Shown here piece by piece: positions 54,006 through 62,513 of a stretch of 64,000 nt of DNA. The notes beneath the pieces were generated by a model. It was given only the letters and a program-made list of their open reading frames with translations, had not been told where the DNA came from and did no database searches. The stretch comes from Oscillospiraceae bacterium. GTDB lineage: Bacteria; Bacillota; Clostridia; Oscillospirales; Oscillospiraceae. Within the stretch, counting starts at the first letter, position 1, and each line of letters starts with the position of its first letter. Location of the stretch: contig JAFQGT010000019.1 of the NCBI GenBank assembly GCA_017415425.1, positions 112,392 through 176,391 of the forward strand, written 5' to 3'. The translations under genes and the position numbers were made by a program.

Positions 54006-54563
54006 ATGAAAACAGGTAAAATTAAACGTATGGTAGGCATCGCAATATTGATTGCGATCGTCGTCGTCCTGCAACTGCTGGGACAGTTTATCCATCTTGG
54101 TCCGGTATCCATCACGTTGGTACTGCTTCCTATCGTAGTAGGCGCTGCGTTCTATGGACCTTCCGCGGGTGCTATATTGGGCCTGGCATTTAGTGTTGTA
54201 GTACTGCTGCAACCGGATACTGCCTTCTTTTATGGCATGAATGTCTTTGGCACAGTTGTAACTGTTATCGTAAAGGGTACGATATCCGGTTGGCTGGCTG
54301 GCCTTACTTACCGTGCCTTGGCCAAGAAGAATTCATCTCTGGGTGTGCTATTGGCAGCGATTGTCTGTCCCATTGTGAATACGGGTTTGTTTTTCTTAGG
54401 CTGCCTTGTTTTCTTTGCAGGGCCTTTGGCGGAAACCGGAATTGAAAATGTTGTTATGCACGTAATTACCGTATTTATTGGCGTAAATTTCATTGCTGAA
54501 TTTTTAACAAACGTTCTGTGTTGTCCTGTGATTGCACGTTTGCTGCATACGATCAGAAAATAA
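54006..54563 (+). CDS. ECF transporter S component (substrate-binding membrane subunit)
   Basis: A 185-residue integral membrane protein with about six helices and the S-component pattern: LGPVSITLVLLPIVVGAAFYGPSAGAILGLAFSVVVLL near residues 30-70. S components bind a vitamin or metal and join a shared EcfA-A'-T energising module, which is not encoded here. The substrate cannot be named from the sequence. GCAAGGAGGAAAAT precedes the start. A hairpin-rich leader suggests regulation by the substrate. Confidence 0.82.
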   Translation: MKTGKIKRMVGIAILIAIVVVLQLLGQFIHLGPVSITLVLLPIVVGAAFYGPSAGAILGLAFSVVVLLQPDTAFFYGMNVFGTVVTVIVKGTISGWLAGLTYRALAKKNSSLGVLLAAIVCPIVNTGLFFLGCLVFFAGPLAETGIENVVMHVITVFIGVNFIAEFLTNVLCCPVIARLLHTIRK

Positions 54564-54579
54564 ATAGAGCTTTTGAAAT

Positions 54580-54606
54580 CCGGGTGGAGAAATCCACCCG
54601 GATTTT
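54580..54606 (+). terminator. Terminator after the ECF S component gene
   Basis: Stem CCGGGTGGA / TCCACCCGG with GAAA loop, followed by ATTTTG. It isolates the following spoIIIA operon. Confidence 0.85.
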
Positions 54607-54608
54607 GT

Positions 54609-54636
54609 GCATATTCAGCCTGTCCAATCATAGTCT
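54609..54636 (+). promoter_or_regulatory. Sigma-E-like promoter of the spoIIIA operon
   Basis: GCATATT (54609-54615), 13-base spacer, CATAGTCT (54629-54636). This fits the sigma-E consensus (-35 kmATATT, -10 CATACAnT) known from Bacillus, and the operon is under sigma-E there. No good sigma-A promoter is seen. Confidence 0.6.
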
Positions 54637-54654
54637 TAAGCAGGAGTGATGCAA

Positions 54655-55503
54655 ATGAAGTGTGCTTGGCAGCAACTGATCGCAATCCTTCCCCAATGGA
54701 TGCGACAGGATGTTGACAGACAGGGTAGAGAAACACTACAGGAATTAAGACTGCGACGAAATAGTCCCCCCAGACTGATACTCAAAGGTGGGGTGCGGGA
54801 TCTAAACAGATCGATTCTAGAAAATGATATTGTATTTATACTCAATGCTGCATCTGCCTATTCACCGTGGGCAGCGGCAACAATGTCACAGGGGTATTTA
54901 ACTGCCGCTGGTGGACACAGAATCGGAATCTGCGGCACAGCTGTGGTGAAGTTGGGACAAATATCGGGTTTTCAACGTCCGGAATCTCTTTGTATACGAG
55001 TGGCAAGGGATTTTCCCGGGGTTGCCGCACCGCTTGCGAATGTAACGGGATCCATTCTGATCCTGGGTCCTCCCGGAAGTGGAAAGACAACTATATTACG
55101 GGATCTGGTTCGTCAAATATCAGCGGTACAAAAGAAACAAATTTCTGTTGTGGATGAACGTAGCGAAATTTTTCCTAGTTACGTACAAGGGTTTTGCTTT
55201 GATACAGGATCGAACGTGGATATTTTGACCGGATGCGGCAAGGCGCAGGGGATTGAGGTTTTGCTGCGGAATATGTCTCCTTCTGTGATTGCTACGGATG
55301 AAATCACCGCAGAGGAGGATTGTAAAGCGCTGCTGCACGCCGGATGGTGCGGCGTAGACTTAATTGCTACAGCACATGGAGGCAGTTTGCAGGATTTGTA
55401 CTGCAGACCGGTTTATAAATTACTGACGGAAAACGATCTGTTTGATACGATCGTGGTGATGAGGTCTGATAAGACCTGGAAAGTGGAGAGGGTGAATCAA
55501 TGA
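54655..55503 (+). CDS. spoIIIAA: Stage III sporulation protein AA (ATPase)
   Basis: A 282-residue secretion-type ATPase that powers the SpoIIIA-SpoIIQ channel between mother cell and forespore. Walker A GPPGSGKTTILRD is near residue 138, with VVDERSEIF and the family segment GIEVLLRNMSPSVIATDEI following. ATG 54655 fits the AGGAG ribosome site better than the GTG and ATG just before it. It overlaps spoIIIAB. First gene of a full spoIIIAA-AH operon. Confidence 0.95.
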   Translation: MKCAWQQLIAILPQWMRQDVDRQGRETLQELRLRRNSPPRLILKGGVRDLNRSILENDIVFILNAASAYSPWAAATMSQGYLTAAGGHRIGICGTAVVKLGQISGFQRPESLCIRVARDFPGVAAPLANVTGSILILGPPGSGKTTILRDLVRQISAVQKKQISVVDERSEIFPSYVQGFCFDTGSNVDILTGCGKAQGIEVLLRNMSPSVIATDEITAEEDCKALLHAGWCGVDLIATAHGGSLQDLYCRPVYKLLTENDLFDTIVVMRSDKTWKVERVNQ

Positions 55504-56012
55504 TACTGAAGTGGATCGGAGCGGTACTTGTTATTTGCTGTTGCGGCGGTTTTGGATTTCGAATGGCTGCCGGATTCCGGATAGAGGAATCTGCACTGCA
55601 GGCTCTTGAAAGAGTACTGATGTTTATGCACAATGAGCTGCAGTATCGGCTGACACCTCTGCCAGTGTTGTGCAAGATGGCAGCGGGTCAATGTGATGGT
55701 GCTCTCAGGAAAGCATTTTACTCCTTTTCCGAGGAATTGGAGACGCAAATTGCCCCGGATGCGTCCCTTTGTATGACTGCGGCGCTAAGCCGTTATCCAC
55801 ATCTGCCACCTGCTACGAAGGAATTGATGCGGCAGTTTGGGAGTACGGCCGGTCAATTTGATCTGCAGGGACAGCTTAGTGAAATTGAGCATTTGCAAAA
55901 TCTGTGTAAGCATAACCTTCGGCAAATGTCTGTGAATCGCGATACTCGTTTGAGAAACTATCAGACATTGGGTCTTTGCGCCGGTGCAGCACTGATAATC
56001 CTATTTATTTAG
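55500..56012 (+). CDS. spoIIIAB: Stage III sporulation protein AB
   Basis: A 170-residue membrane protein with helices at both ends (IGAVLVICCCGGFGFRMA; LGLCAGAALIILFI) and a helical middle region resembling the GspF-like fold. The early motif LQALERVLMFMHNELQYRLTPL is typical of SpoIIIAB. It overlaps spoIIIAA by four bases and precedes spoIIIAC. Part of the channel apparatus that keeps forespore gene expression going after engulfment. Confidence 0.93.
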   Translation: MILKWIGAVLVICCCGGFGFRMAAGFRIEESALQALERVLMFMHNELQYRLTPLPVLCKMAAGQCDGALRKAFYSFSEELETQIAPDASLCMTAALSRYPHLPPATKELMRQFGSTAGQFDLQGQLSEIEHLQNLCKHNLRQMSVNRDTRLRNYQTLGLCAGAALIILFI

Positions 56013-56014
56013 CA

Positions 56015-56209
56015 ATGGAAATTGATCTGATCTTTAAAATAGCGGCCATAGGAATTATTGTTTCAATTCTCAATCAGGTTCTTTCCCGTGCCGGCAGGGA
56101 GGAGCAGGCTACAATGACTACTTTAACTGGGGTGGTGGTTGTGTTAATGATGGTTGCACAGAAAATTGCCGATTTGTTTGACTTGGTAAAATCACTTTTT
56201 GATCTGTAA
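56015..56209 (+). CDS. spoIIIAC: Stage III sporulation protein AC
   Basis: A 64-residue membrane protein with two helices (IFKIAAIGIIVSILNQVL and TTLTGVVVVLMMVAQKIADLF), the standard SpoIIIAC length. The frame could begin 13 codons earlier inside spoIIIAB, but ATG 56015 gives the conserved EIDLIFKIAA start. Its last base is shared with the spoIIIAD start (TAATG). Confidence 0.93.
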   Translation: MEIDLIFKIAAIGIIVSILNQVLSRAGREEQATMTTLTGVVVVLMMVAQKIADLFDLVKSLFDL

Positions 56210-56604
56210 TGGAATTATTTTTAAAGGCCTGTGGCGGAATCCTGATCGGTGTAATGCTTTGGATTTGTTTGGACAAGCAAGGGAAAGAGGTATCTTTGCT
56301 TTTAACAACAGCTGTCAGCTGTATGGTAATGATTGCTGTAACAACTTATCTGCGTCCTGTACTTGATTTTTTACAAAGATTGCAGAGCGTTGGAGATCTG
56401 GACCGAGAATTTGTGGATATCATACTGAAGGCTGTTGGAGTGGGGATTCTGTCAGAACTATGCGCACTGATCTGTAAGGATGCGGGGAATGCAGCTATAG
56501 GAAAAACGGTTGAAATTTTATCCACAGTTGTAATTCTATGGCTTTCGCTGCCGATTTTTGAAAAGTTGCTATCACTTATCGATACGATATTAGGAAATAT
56601 ATGA
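56209..56604 (+). CDS. spoIIIAD: Stage III sporulation protein AD
   Basis: A 131-residue membrane protein with four hydrophobic segments, related to SpoIIIAC by an extended repeat (KAVGVGILSELCALICKDAGNAAIGKTVEI). Overlaps with both neighbours (TAATG and ATGA) imply tight co-translation. It is part of the SpoIIIA membrane complex in the mother-cell membrane. Confidence 0.93.
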   Translation: MELFLKACGGILIGVMLWICLDKQGKEVSLLLTTAVSCMVMIAVTTYLRPVLDFLQRLQSVGDLDREFVDIILKAVGVGILSELCALICKDAGNAAIGKTVEILSTVVILWLSLPIFEKLLSLIDTILGNI

Positions 56605-57641
56605 AGTTTATTCTGGTTCTGATCGTAATAATTCTGTCTCTTTCTTTACCGGTATCAGCTATGGAGTTTATCGCACCAGCTGCACCGGAGGACGCACAGA
56701 AATTTATGCCTGAGGATACAGAGTCCTTTGGAGAGGGCCTTTGGTATATCATTAAAAAAGCAATGGAGGAAGTTGGTCCGGAGCTGGTTGATGCATCAAA
56801 GGTATGTCTATCATTGATTGCGGTGGTTATACTGCTGAATATAGCAGATACGATGTCAGAAAAGGCCGGTCGGGCGGTTCGAATGACAGGCGCTGTTTTG
56901 ATCGGTCTGATCCTTTTGGAGCCGACCAATACTTTGGTGCATTTGGGTAATCAGGCTGTAACACAGACCAGTGAGTACGGCAAGCTTGTTGTTCCGGTAA
57001 TGACCGCTGCTCTTGCAGCGCAGGGAGGAAGCACCTCGTCGGCGGTACTGTGTACAGCCACGGTTTTTTTTAACACGCTGCTCACATCGGCCATCACAAA
57101 ATTGCTTTTACCGATGGTCAATATTTATCTATGCCTGTCCGTAGCAAATCAAGCTGTTGGCCAGCAGATGCTAAAATCTGTACAAAAATCCGTAAAGTCT
57201 CTGATAACCTGGATGCTGAAATGTATTTTGTATGTTTTTACCGGATATATCAGCATTACCGGCGTTGTCAGCGGTGCAGTAGACGCATCTGCCATAAAGG
57301 CAGCGAAGCTGGCAATTTCCGGCGTAGTTCCGGTGGTTGGCGGAATTCTCTCGGATGCGTCGGAAGCCGTGTTGGTCGGCGCAGGCGTTATGAAAAGTGC
57401 AGCCGGTATCTATGGAATACTGGCAGTGATAGCAGTTTGTATTGGACCTTTTTTGCAGATCGGAAGTCGGTATTTGATGATGAAACTGACGGCAGGGATC
57501 TGTGGAATTATTGGAAACAAGCAGTTTAGTGATTTGATTGAGGATATCTCCTCGGGAATGGGACTTGTGTTAGCTATGACCGGTACTGTCTGTCTGATGT
57601 TATTAATCAGTCTTGTGTGCTTTATGAGGGGAGTCGGGTGA
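56601..57641 (+). CDS. spoIIIAE: Stage III sporulation protein AE
   Basis: A 346-residue polytopic membrane protein with an N-terminal signal-like helix (FILVLIVIILSLSLPVSA) and about seven further helices. The family motif MVNIYLCLSVANQ and the VVPVVGGILSDASEAVLVGAGVMKSA segment are clear. It is the largest membrane subunit of the SpoIIIA apparatus. Start overlaps spoIIIAD and stop overlaps spoIIIAF by one base. Confidence 0.95.
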   Translation: MKFILVLIVIILSLSLPVSAMEFIAPAAPEDAQKFMPEDTESFGEGLWYIIKKAMEEVGPELVDASKVCLSLIAVVILLNIADTMSEKAGRAVRMTGAVLIGLILLEPTNTLVHLGNQAVTQTSEYGKLVVPVMTAALAAQGGSTSSAVLCTATVFFNTLLTSAITKLLLPMVNIYLCLSVANQAVGQQMLKSVQKSVKSLITWMLKCILYVFTGYISITGVVSGAVDASAIKAAKLAISGVVPVVGGILSDASEAVLVGAGVMKSAAGIYGILAVIAVCIGPFLQIGSRYLMMKLTAGICGIIGNKQFSDLIEDISSGMGLVLAMTGTVCLMLLISLVCFMRGVG

Positions 57642-58120
57642 TGGACAGTATACGACAGTATGTGTTGCGAATCGTAGCCGTTGCGATTTTGTGCGGAATT
57701 TGTCAATCCTTTTTTGAGGAGAAAAAGGCAAATAAAGCTGTGATCCGTATGGTCACAGGGCTACTGTTATCTGTGACGATCCTCTCACCGATTATTCAAT
57801 TTAAGCTCAATGACATATCGGATTACTTAAGTGACTTGCGTGAAAATACCGCACAGATCGTTGCAGACGGGGAATCGGCCGGTATAGCGGAGCAGGAGCG
57901 TATCATAAAGGAGCGTTGTGAAGCATATATTCTGGACAAAGCGAATAGTTTGAATCTGGAACTGGGTGTGCAGGTTCATCTTGCGGATGACCAATCGTTG
58001 CATCCTGAGTGTGTTCGTTTGACGGGAGCGGTATCACCCTACGCCCAATCGGTTCTTAGGGCATATATTTCCGATACGCTTGGAATACCGGAGGAAAATC
58101 AACAATGGAGCATAAACTGA
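57641..58120 (+). CDS. spoIIIAF: Stage III sporulation protein AF
   Basis: A 159-residue protein with two N-terminal membrane helices (IVAVAILCGICQSF; MVTGLLLSVTILSPII) and a soluble C-terminal domain that has a ring-building-motif fold in relatives. ATG 57641 shares a base with the spoIIIAE stop. Its end overlaps spoIIIAG by 16 bases. Confidence 0.92.
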   Translation: MDSIRQYVLRIVAVAILCGICQSFFEEKKANKAVIRMVTGLLLSVTILSPIIQFKLNDISDYLSDLRENTAQIVADGESAGIAEQERIIKERCEAYILDKANSLNLELGVQVHLADDQSLHPECVRLTGAVSPYAQSVLRAYISDTLGIPEENQQWSIN

Positions 58121-58611
58121 ACCTGGATAAAGTAAAATCCTTTATATCGAAGTATCGGTATGCAGCGCTGATCCTGTTGATCGGAATTGTATTTATGCTT
58201 TTGCCGGAAAGAAAGCAGGAAGTGACCACGGAGTCGGCAGCCATATCTGAGCAAAGCACTGAGAATACTGAATCGAAGCAGCTAACCGCAATACTGGAGC
58301 AGATCCAGGGTGCCGGAAAAGTACAAGTTATGCTGTCTGTAGCGGCGGGGGAGGAACGGCTATATCAAACGGATTCCGAAACAGATCTTTCCGGGAGCGC
58401 TGACCATAGGCGTGTGGAGACCGTGATTGTTTCAGACAGTAACAGACAGGAAACAGGTCTTATACGGCAGGTGAATCCACCGGTGTATCTGGGTGCGGTT
58501 GTCGTATGCGAAGGTGCTGACAGGGCGTCTGTTCGTCTTGCAGTTACCGAAGCTGTTTCCAAGATAACAGGCCTTGGTGCTGATTGTATCGTCGTATTGA
58601 AAATGAAATGA
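58105..58611 (+). CDS. spoIIIAG: Stage III sporulation protein AG
   Basis: A 168-residue protein with one membrane helix (YAALILLIGIVFMLLP, residues ~15-30) and an outer domain (TAILEQIQGAGKVQVMLSVAAGEE ... VYLGAVVVCEGADRASVRLAVTEAVSKITG). SpoIIIAG forms the large ring of the channel in the intermembrane space. It overlaps spoIIIAF. Confidence 0.93.
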   Translation: MEHKLNLDKVKSFISKYRYAALILLIGIVFMLLPERKQEVTTESAAISEQSTENTESKQLTAILEQIQGAGKVQVMLSVAAGEERLYQTDSETDLSGSADHRRVETVIVSDSNRQETGLIRQVNPPVYLGAVVVCEGADRASVRLAVTEAVSKITGLGADCIVVLKMK

Positions 58612-58627
58612 ATGGAGGCATATAACA

Positions 58628-59179
58628 ATGAAAATTTGGAAGAAAAATTTGGTGGCCGTGGCAGTGCTGGTAACTGTTTGCGGTGGCATTTATGCTAACT
58701 GGGTATACAGTGGCGAGCAGGCGGCTGCGGATCTGACCGATACACTCAATGAGGATAAGATTCTGTCTTCGGATTCGCTGGTGATGGCGGACGGCAGCAG
58801 CCTGGACTCTGATAACGAAGTAAATACTATGACGGATTACTTTGCAGCAGTGCGGTTGTCCCGTCAGGAAGCCCGTGATAGCGCGGTAACGCTTCTGCAG
58901 GAGGCTATGGCATACAGTGATGAGGCGGACATTACTGCATCGAACGCACAACTTGAGCAGATCGTTGAAGTAGCGCTATGCGAGGCGCAGATCGAAAGTT
59001 TGGTTATCGCTAAGGGATATGCCGATTGCGTTGCATATATCTCGGACGACGCAATTTCCATTGCAGTGGCTGCACCGGAGGGCGGCCTGCAGCAGGCGGA
59101 TGTTGCTGTGATCACGGATATCGTATTAACCCAATCCCAATACACGATGGATCAAATTTATGTAGTAGAGGTATTATAA
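58628..59179 (+). CDS. spoIIIAH: Stage III sporulation protein AH
   Basis: A 183-residue protein with an N-terminal membrane helix (LVAVAVLVTVCGGIYANW) and an extracytoplasmic domain that in Bacillus binds SpoIIQ across the intermembrane space. The middle is acidic and variable; the C-terminal part (QLEQIVEVALCEAQIESLVIAKGYADCVAYISDD) is the conserved ring-building-motif region. AATGGAGGCATATAAC precedes the start. Last gene of the operon, followed by a terminator. Confidence 0.93.
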   Translation: MKIWKKNLVAVAVLVTVCGGIYANWVYSGEQAAADLTDTLNEDKILSSDSLVMADGSSLDSDNEVNTMTDYFAAVRLSRQEARDSAVTLLQEAMAYSDEADITASNAQLEQIVEVALCEAQIESLVIAKGYADCVAYISDDAISIAVAAPEGGLQQADVAVITDIVLTQSQYTMDQIYVVEVL

Positions 59180-59186
59180 TTGATTT

Positions 59187-59214
59187 CCCCCAGAGGAGTA
59201 ACTCTGGGGGTTTC
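59187..59214 (+). terminator. Terminator of the spoIIIA operon
   Basis: Stem CCCCCAGAG / CTCTGGGGG, six-base loop, then TTTCTGTTAT. Confidence 0.85.
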
Positions 59215-59239
59215 TGTTATTGGTTCGTAAAGAAAAGTA

Positions 59240-59267
59240 TTGTATTTTTCTGGATTTGTGGTACAAT
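59240..59267 (+). promoter_or_regulatory. Putative promoter of the Asp23-nusB-xse-ispA operon
   Basis: TTGTAT (59240-59245), 16-base spacer, TACAAT (59262-59267), about 50 bases before the start. Confidence 0.55.
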
Positions 59268-59316
59268 AAACAAAAGTATGTCATAATTTTATGATAACGC
59301 ATTGGGAGGTATTCTT

Positions 59317-59685
59317 ATGGCAGAGAATAAGCAGTATGTCAAACAGGTACAGGATAACGGTGCCGTAATGATTTCTGAGGATGTAATTGCAGCGATTGTT
59401 GCCCACGCTGCCGGCGATGTAGAAGGCGTTGTGGGACTGCCTGCAAAACCCGGCGCTGATATTGCAGAATTAATCGGCAAGAAGAACTGGGGCAAGAACA
59501 TTAAGATTGTGATTGCAGAGGATAATTCCATTTCTGTGGATTGTAATGTGACCATTTGCTACGGTCAAAGTGTTGTATCTGTTGCAAAGGCTGTGCAGGA
59601 GGCTGTTACAGGCGCGCTGGAATCTATGGCTGGTCTTGTGATCTCTGCTGTGAATGTGAACGTTTGTGGAATCGTTCGTCAGTGA
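59317..59685 (+). CDS. Asp23/Gls24 family envelope-stress-type protein
   Basis: A 122-residue Asp23/Gls24 protein (ISEDVIAAIVAHAAGDVEGVVGL; NISIDCNVTICYGQ-like segment; VQEAVTGALESMAGLVISAVNVNVCGI). Family members bind the membrane through partners and are linked to envelope stress. Position just before nusB is standard in Clostridia. ATG 59317 with GGGAGGTATTCTT upstream is preferred over a start five codons earlier. Exact function is not known. Confidence 0.88.
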   Translation: MAENKQYVKQVQDNGAVMISEDVIAAIVAHAAGDVEGVVGLPAKPGADIAELIGKKNWGKNIKIVIAEDNSISVDCNVTICYGQSVVSVAKAVQEAVTGALESMAGLVISAVNVNVCGIVRQ

Positions 59686-59694
59686 GGTAACACG

Positions 59695-60153
59695 ATGACT
59701 AGAGGTAACGCCAGAGAGCTGGCAGTACATTTAATCTATGCCTGGGAATTTTCCGGAGACGAGCCGGAACTGGTCATTGCTACCCGTCTGGAGAAGGAAT
59801 ACTATAACCAGCTTTCTGTGGAATGTCAGGTTTACGAGGAGCGTCCCAGCCGCCTTCAGCGGGCTTATATCGATACAGTAGTATCGGGTGTTGCCAACCG
59901 TGTGGATGAGATCAACGAAATCATTCAGAAATATTCCATCGATTGGGATATTACCCGAATCTCCAGGTTAACCCGCACAGTTATGCAGCTGGCGATTTTT
60001 GAAAGCCTGTATTTGGAAGATGTGCCTGTTGGCGTGGCGATCTCAGAGGCTGTCCGTATTGTGAAGCAGTACGACGGCAGTGAAGCAGCCGCATTTGTAA
60101 ACGGAATTCTGGGAACATTCGCAAGAAGTTTGGCTACTGAGGTAGAGGAATGA
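59695..60153 (+). CDS. nusB: Transcription antitermination protein NusB
   Basis: A 152-residue helical RNA-binding protein that acts with NusE (S10) at boxA sites in rRNA operons. RGNARELAVHLIYAWEF opens the protein and the C-terminal motif LTRTVMQLAIFESLYLEDVPVGVAISEAVRIVKQY with FVNGILG is diagnostic. The start follows GTGAGGTAAC. The stop overlaps the next gene's ATG. Confidence 0.95.
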   Translation: MTRGNARELAVHLIYAWEFSGDEPELVIATRLEKEYYNQLSVECQVYEERPSRLQRAYIDTVVSGVANRVDEINEIIQKYSIDWDITRISRLTRTVMQLAIFESLYLEDVPVGVAISEAVRIVKQYDGSEAAAFVNGILGTFARSLATEVEE

Positions 60154-61073
60154 GCGTCATTGGTTTTGATACCAGTAATTACACAACATCAATTGCATAT
60201 TTCGATGGCACTGACGGTGTAAACTATTCAAAACTCCTTCCTGTGAAGGAAGGAGAGTTGGGTTTGCGCCAAAGTGATGCTGTCTTTCACCACATAAAGA
60301 GCCTGCCGGAGCTATCCGGCAGGCTGTTTTCCCATATTCAGCCAGATAAAATTACTGCTGTTGGCGTTAGCACCCGACCCAGAGCGGTGGATGGCAGCTA
60401 TATGCCGTGTTTCTTGGTTGGGTATTCTCACGCAAAGTTTTTGGCCGATGCGCTTGGTGTGCCACTGGTTGAATGCTCGCATCAACAGGGGCATATAGCG
60501 GCGTCTCTTTGGAGTGCCGGTCGTCTGGACCTGATGAAACAACCACATCTTGCCTGGCATCTATCCGGTGGAACAACAGAGCTGCTTCTTGTGGAGCCGG
60601 AGGGCAGAAATGTGCGCTGCACAAAGATCGGTGGATCAACAGATATTTCCGCAGGTCAACTGATTGATCGCGCCGGCCAGCTTCTGGGACTTCCGTTCCC
60701 ATCGGGCAAACACCTGGATGGGATTTGGCAGCAGGCTGAAAACCGGGATGTGTTTAAGGTCAAGTGTCCGGAGTTTTCTTTTTCTCTTTCGGGCGTTCAA
60801 AATAAGGTAAACGCGTATTTTGAAACGTGCAACGATCCGGTAGAAACAGCAGCATATACATTGCGCTGCGTTTGCCACGGAGTCCTTACGGCGACCCGTA
60901 ACGCCCAGAAGGCATATCCGGGTTTGCCGGTGGTTTTCTCCGGCGGTGTTGCTTCCAATAGTATGCTACGGCAAGCGATTGCCCCTGTTGATCCAATTTT
61001 TGCGCAACCCCAGTATTCTACCGATAATGCTATGGGTGTTGCCGTGCTGACTTACTATTCTCAGGAGGCATAG
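60150..61073 (+). CDS. Second TsaD/Kae1-like protein (paralog of unknown role)
   Basis: A 307-residue ASKHA-fold protein related to TsaD. It keeps GFDTSNYTTS at the N-terminus, a metal-type motif SHQQGHIAASLW near residue 110, HLSGGTTELLLV, GQLIDRAGQLLGLPFPSGKHLD, FSLSGVQNK and VFSGGVASNSMLR. It is about 30 residues shorter than the canonical TsaD at 1502-2518 and differs widely in the region between the motifs. Overlap with nusB and closeness to xseA (2-base gap) place it in a housekeeping operon. It may modify another target or bind a regulator; no function is established here. Confidence 0.8.
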   Translation: MSVIGFDTSNYTTSIAYFDGTDGVNYSKLLPVKEGELGLRQSDAVFHHIKSLPELSGRLFSHIQPDKITAVGVSTRPRAVDGSYMPCFLVGYSHAKFLADALGVPLVECSHQQGHIAASLWSAGRLDLMKQPHLAWHLSGGTTELLLVEPEGRNVRCTKIGGSTDISAGQLIDRAGQLLGLPFPSGKHLDGIWQQAENRDVFKVKCPEFSFSLSGVQNKVNAYFETCNDPVETAAYTLRCVCHGVLTATRNAQKAYPGLPVVFSGGVASNSMLRQAIAPVDPIFAQPQYSTDNAMGVAVLTYYSQEA

Positions 61074-61074
61074 T

Positions 61075-62286
61075 ATGGAGCAAAAAATCCTGTCAGTTTT
61101 ACAGGTCAATGAGTATATTCGCTCTGTGATGGACGCAGATTCACTACTTACGGGTCTTGCCATTCGTGGCGAAATCAGCAATTATAAACTGTATCCCTCC
61201 GGTCATCACTATTTTACCTTGAAGGATGAAGGTTCTGCGCTACGCTGTGTGATGTTTAGGGGGAATGCAGCACGGCTAAGATTCCGGCTGGATAATGGTA
61301 TGAAAGTGGTCGCGGTTGGTAAAATCTCCGTATTTCCCAGAGACGGCGCATATCAACTATACTGCAGTAATTTGGCTGTGGACGGTATGGGCGATCTGCA
61401 CGCTGCCTTTGAACAGTTAAAGGCCAATCTTGCGGCAGAAGGCTTGTTTGATCCGGCTCACAAAAAATCAATTCCTGCCTTTCCAAAGACAATTGGCATT
61501 ATAACCAGCTCCGCAGGCGCAGCTGTTCACGATATGCTGCGGATTCTTAACAAACGATACCCGCTTGTGAAAGTCAGACTTCTTCCGGTTCGGGTACAGG
61601 GCGCAGAAGCACCGGGTGAGATCGTTGCTGCGATTCGCTATGCCAACCAATTTAAGCTGGCAGATCTGCTGATTGTGGGAAGAGGGGGCGGTTCTATTGA
61701 GGATCTGTGGGCGTTTAATGATGAACTGGTTGCACGCGCAATCTATGCATCCGACATACCTGTGATCTCTGCTGTTGGCCACGAGCCGGATGTGACAATT
61801 TCAGACTACGTTGCTGATTTGCGAGCGGCTACGCCCTCGAATGCCGCTGAGCTGGCTGTACCTGATCAGGATGCCCTGCGCCAGACGATGGATTCTATGG
61901 TTACTGCGATGGAAACGGCTCTTAGCCGCCAACTCAAGGCGTCCAGGAGGCAATTGGAGATGCTGGCCAGCAGCCCGGCGCTGATCAGCCCGGTTGAATA
62001 CCTGCATCAGCGAAGGAACATATTGGAATTGCTTGAAAATCGTCTGACGGCTGCCCAAAGCAGAAATGTGCACCTGCTGCGACAGCGCTATCTGACCGCT
62101 ACAGCAAAATTGGATGCGCTGAGTCCGCTGAAAGTTCTTTCCCGAGGTTATGCGATGGCGCAAACAGGGGAGGGGACAGTGGTGCGATCTATTGGACAGA
62201 TCAATGTGGGAGACGAGATATTATTGAAAGTCAGTGACGGTGAGATTTCCGCCAATGTATGTAATGTGAAGGAGGATGCCATATGA
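61075..62286 (+). CDS. xseA: Exodeoxyribonuclease VII large subunit
   Basis: Single-strand-specific nuclease subunit for DNA repair. The 403-residue protein has an N-terminal OB fold (LAIRGEISNYKLYPSGHHYFTLKDE), the catalytic core (GIITSSAGAAVHDMLRIL; VGRGGGSIEDLWAFNDE; SAVGHEPDVTISDYVADLRAATPSNAAELA), and a long coiled-coil C-terminal region where XseB binds. AGGAGGCATAGT precedes the start. It overlaps xseB. Confidence 0.96.
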   Translation: MEQKILSVLQVNEYIRSVMDADSLLTGLAIRGEISNYKLYPSGHHYFTLKDEGSALRCVMFRGNAARLRFRLDNGMKVVAVGKISVFPRDGAYQLYCSNLAVDGMGDLHAAFEQLKANLAAEGLFDPAHKKSIPAFPKTIGIITSSAGAAVHDMLRILNKRYPLVKVRLLPVRVQGAEAPGEIVAAIRYANQFKLADLLIVGRGGGSIEDLWAFNDELVARAIYASDIPVISAVGHEPDVTISDYVADLRAATPSNAAELAVPDQDALRQTMDSMVTAMETALSRQLKASRRQLEMLASSPALISPVEYLHQRRNILELLENRLTAAQSRNVHLLRQRYLTATAKLDALSPLKVLSRGYAMAQTGEGTVVRSIGQINVGDEILLKVSDGEISANVCNVKEDAI

Positions 62287-62513
62287 GCAACCCAAAAAGC
62301 TTTGAAGAAAATATGCAACGGCTGGAGCAAATCGTAAGAGCTATGGAGCGGGGTGATGTTGCGCTGGAAGAATCCCTGAAACTGTTTCAGGAAGGCACTG
62401 AACTGGTTCGTAGCTGCGGAAAACTTTTGGATGATGCCGAACTGCAGGTAAAAAAGATAACCACAGCAGCGGACGGAAGCCCTGTGGAGGATAATTTTGA
62501 TGTTGAACTATAA
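62283..62513 (+). CDS. xseB: Exodeoxyribonuclease VII small subunit
   Basis: A 76-residue helical protein (FEENMQRLEQIVRAMERGDVALEESLKLFQEGTELVRSC), the standard XseB form. Overlaps xseA by four bases and ispA by 14, ensuring co-expression with the large subunit it caps. Confidence 0.95.
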   Translation: MSNPKSFEENMQRLEQIVRAMERGDVALEESLKLFQEGTELVRSCGKLLDDAELQVKKITTAADGSPVEDNFDVEL

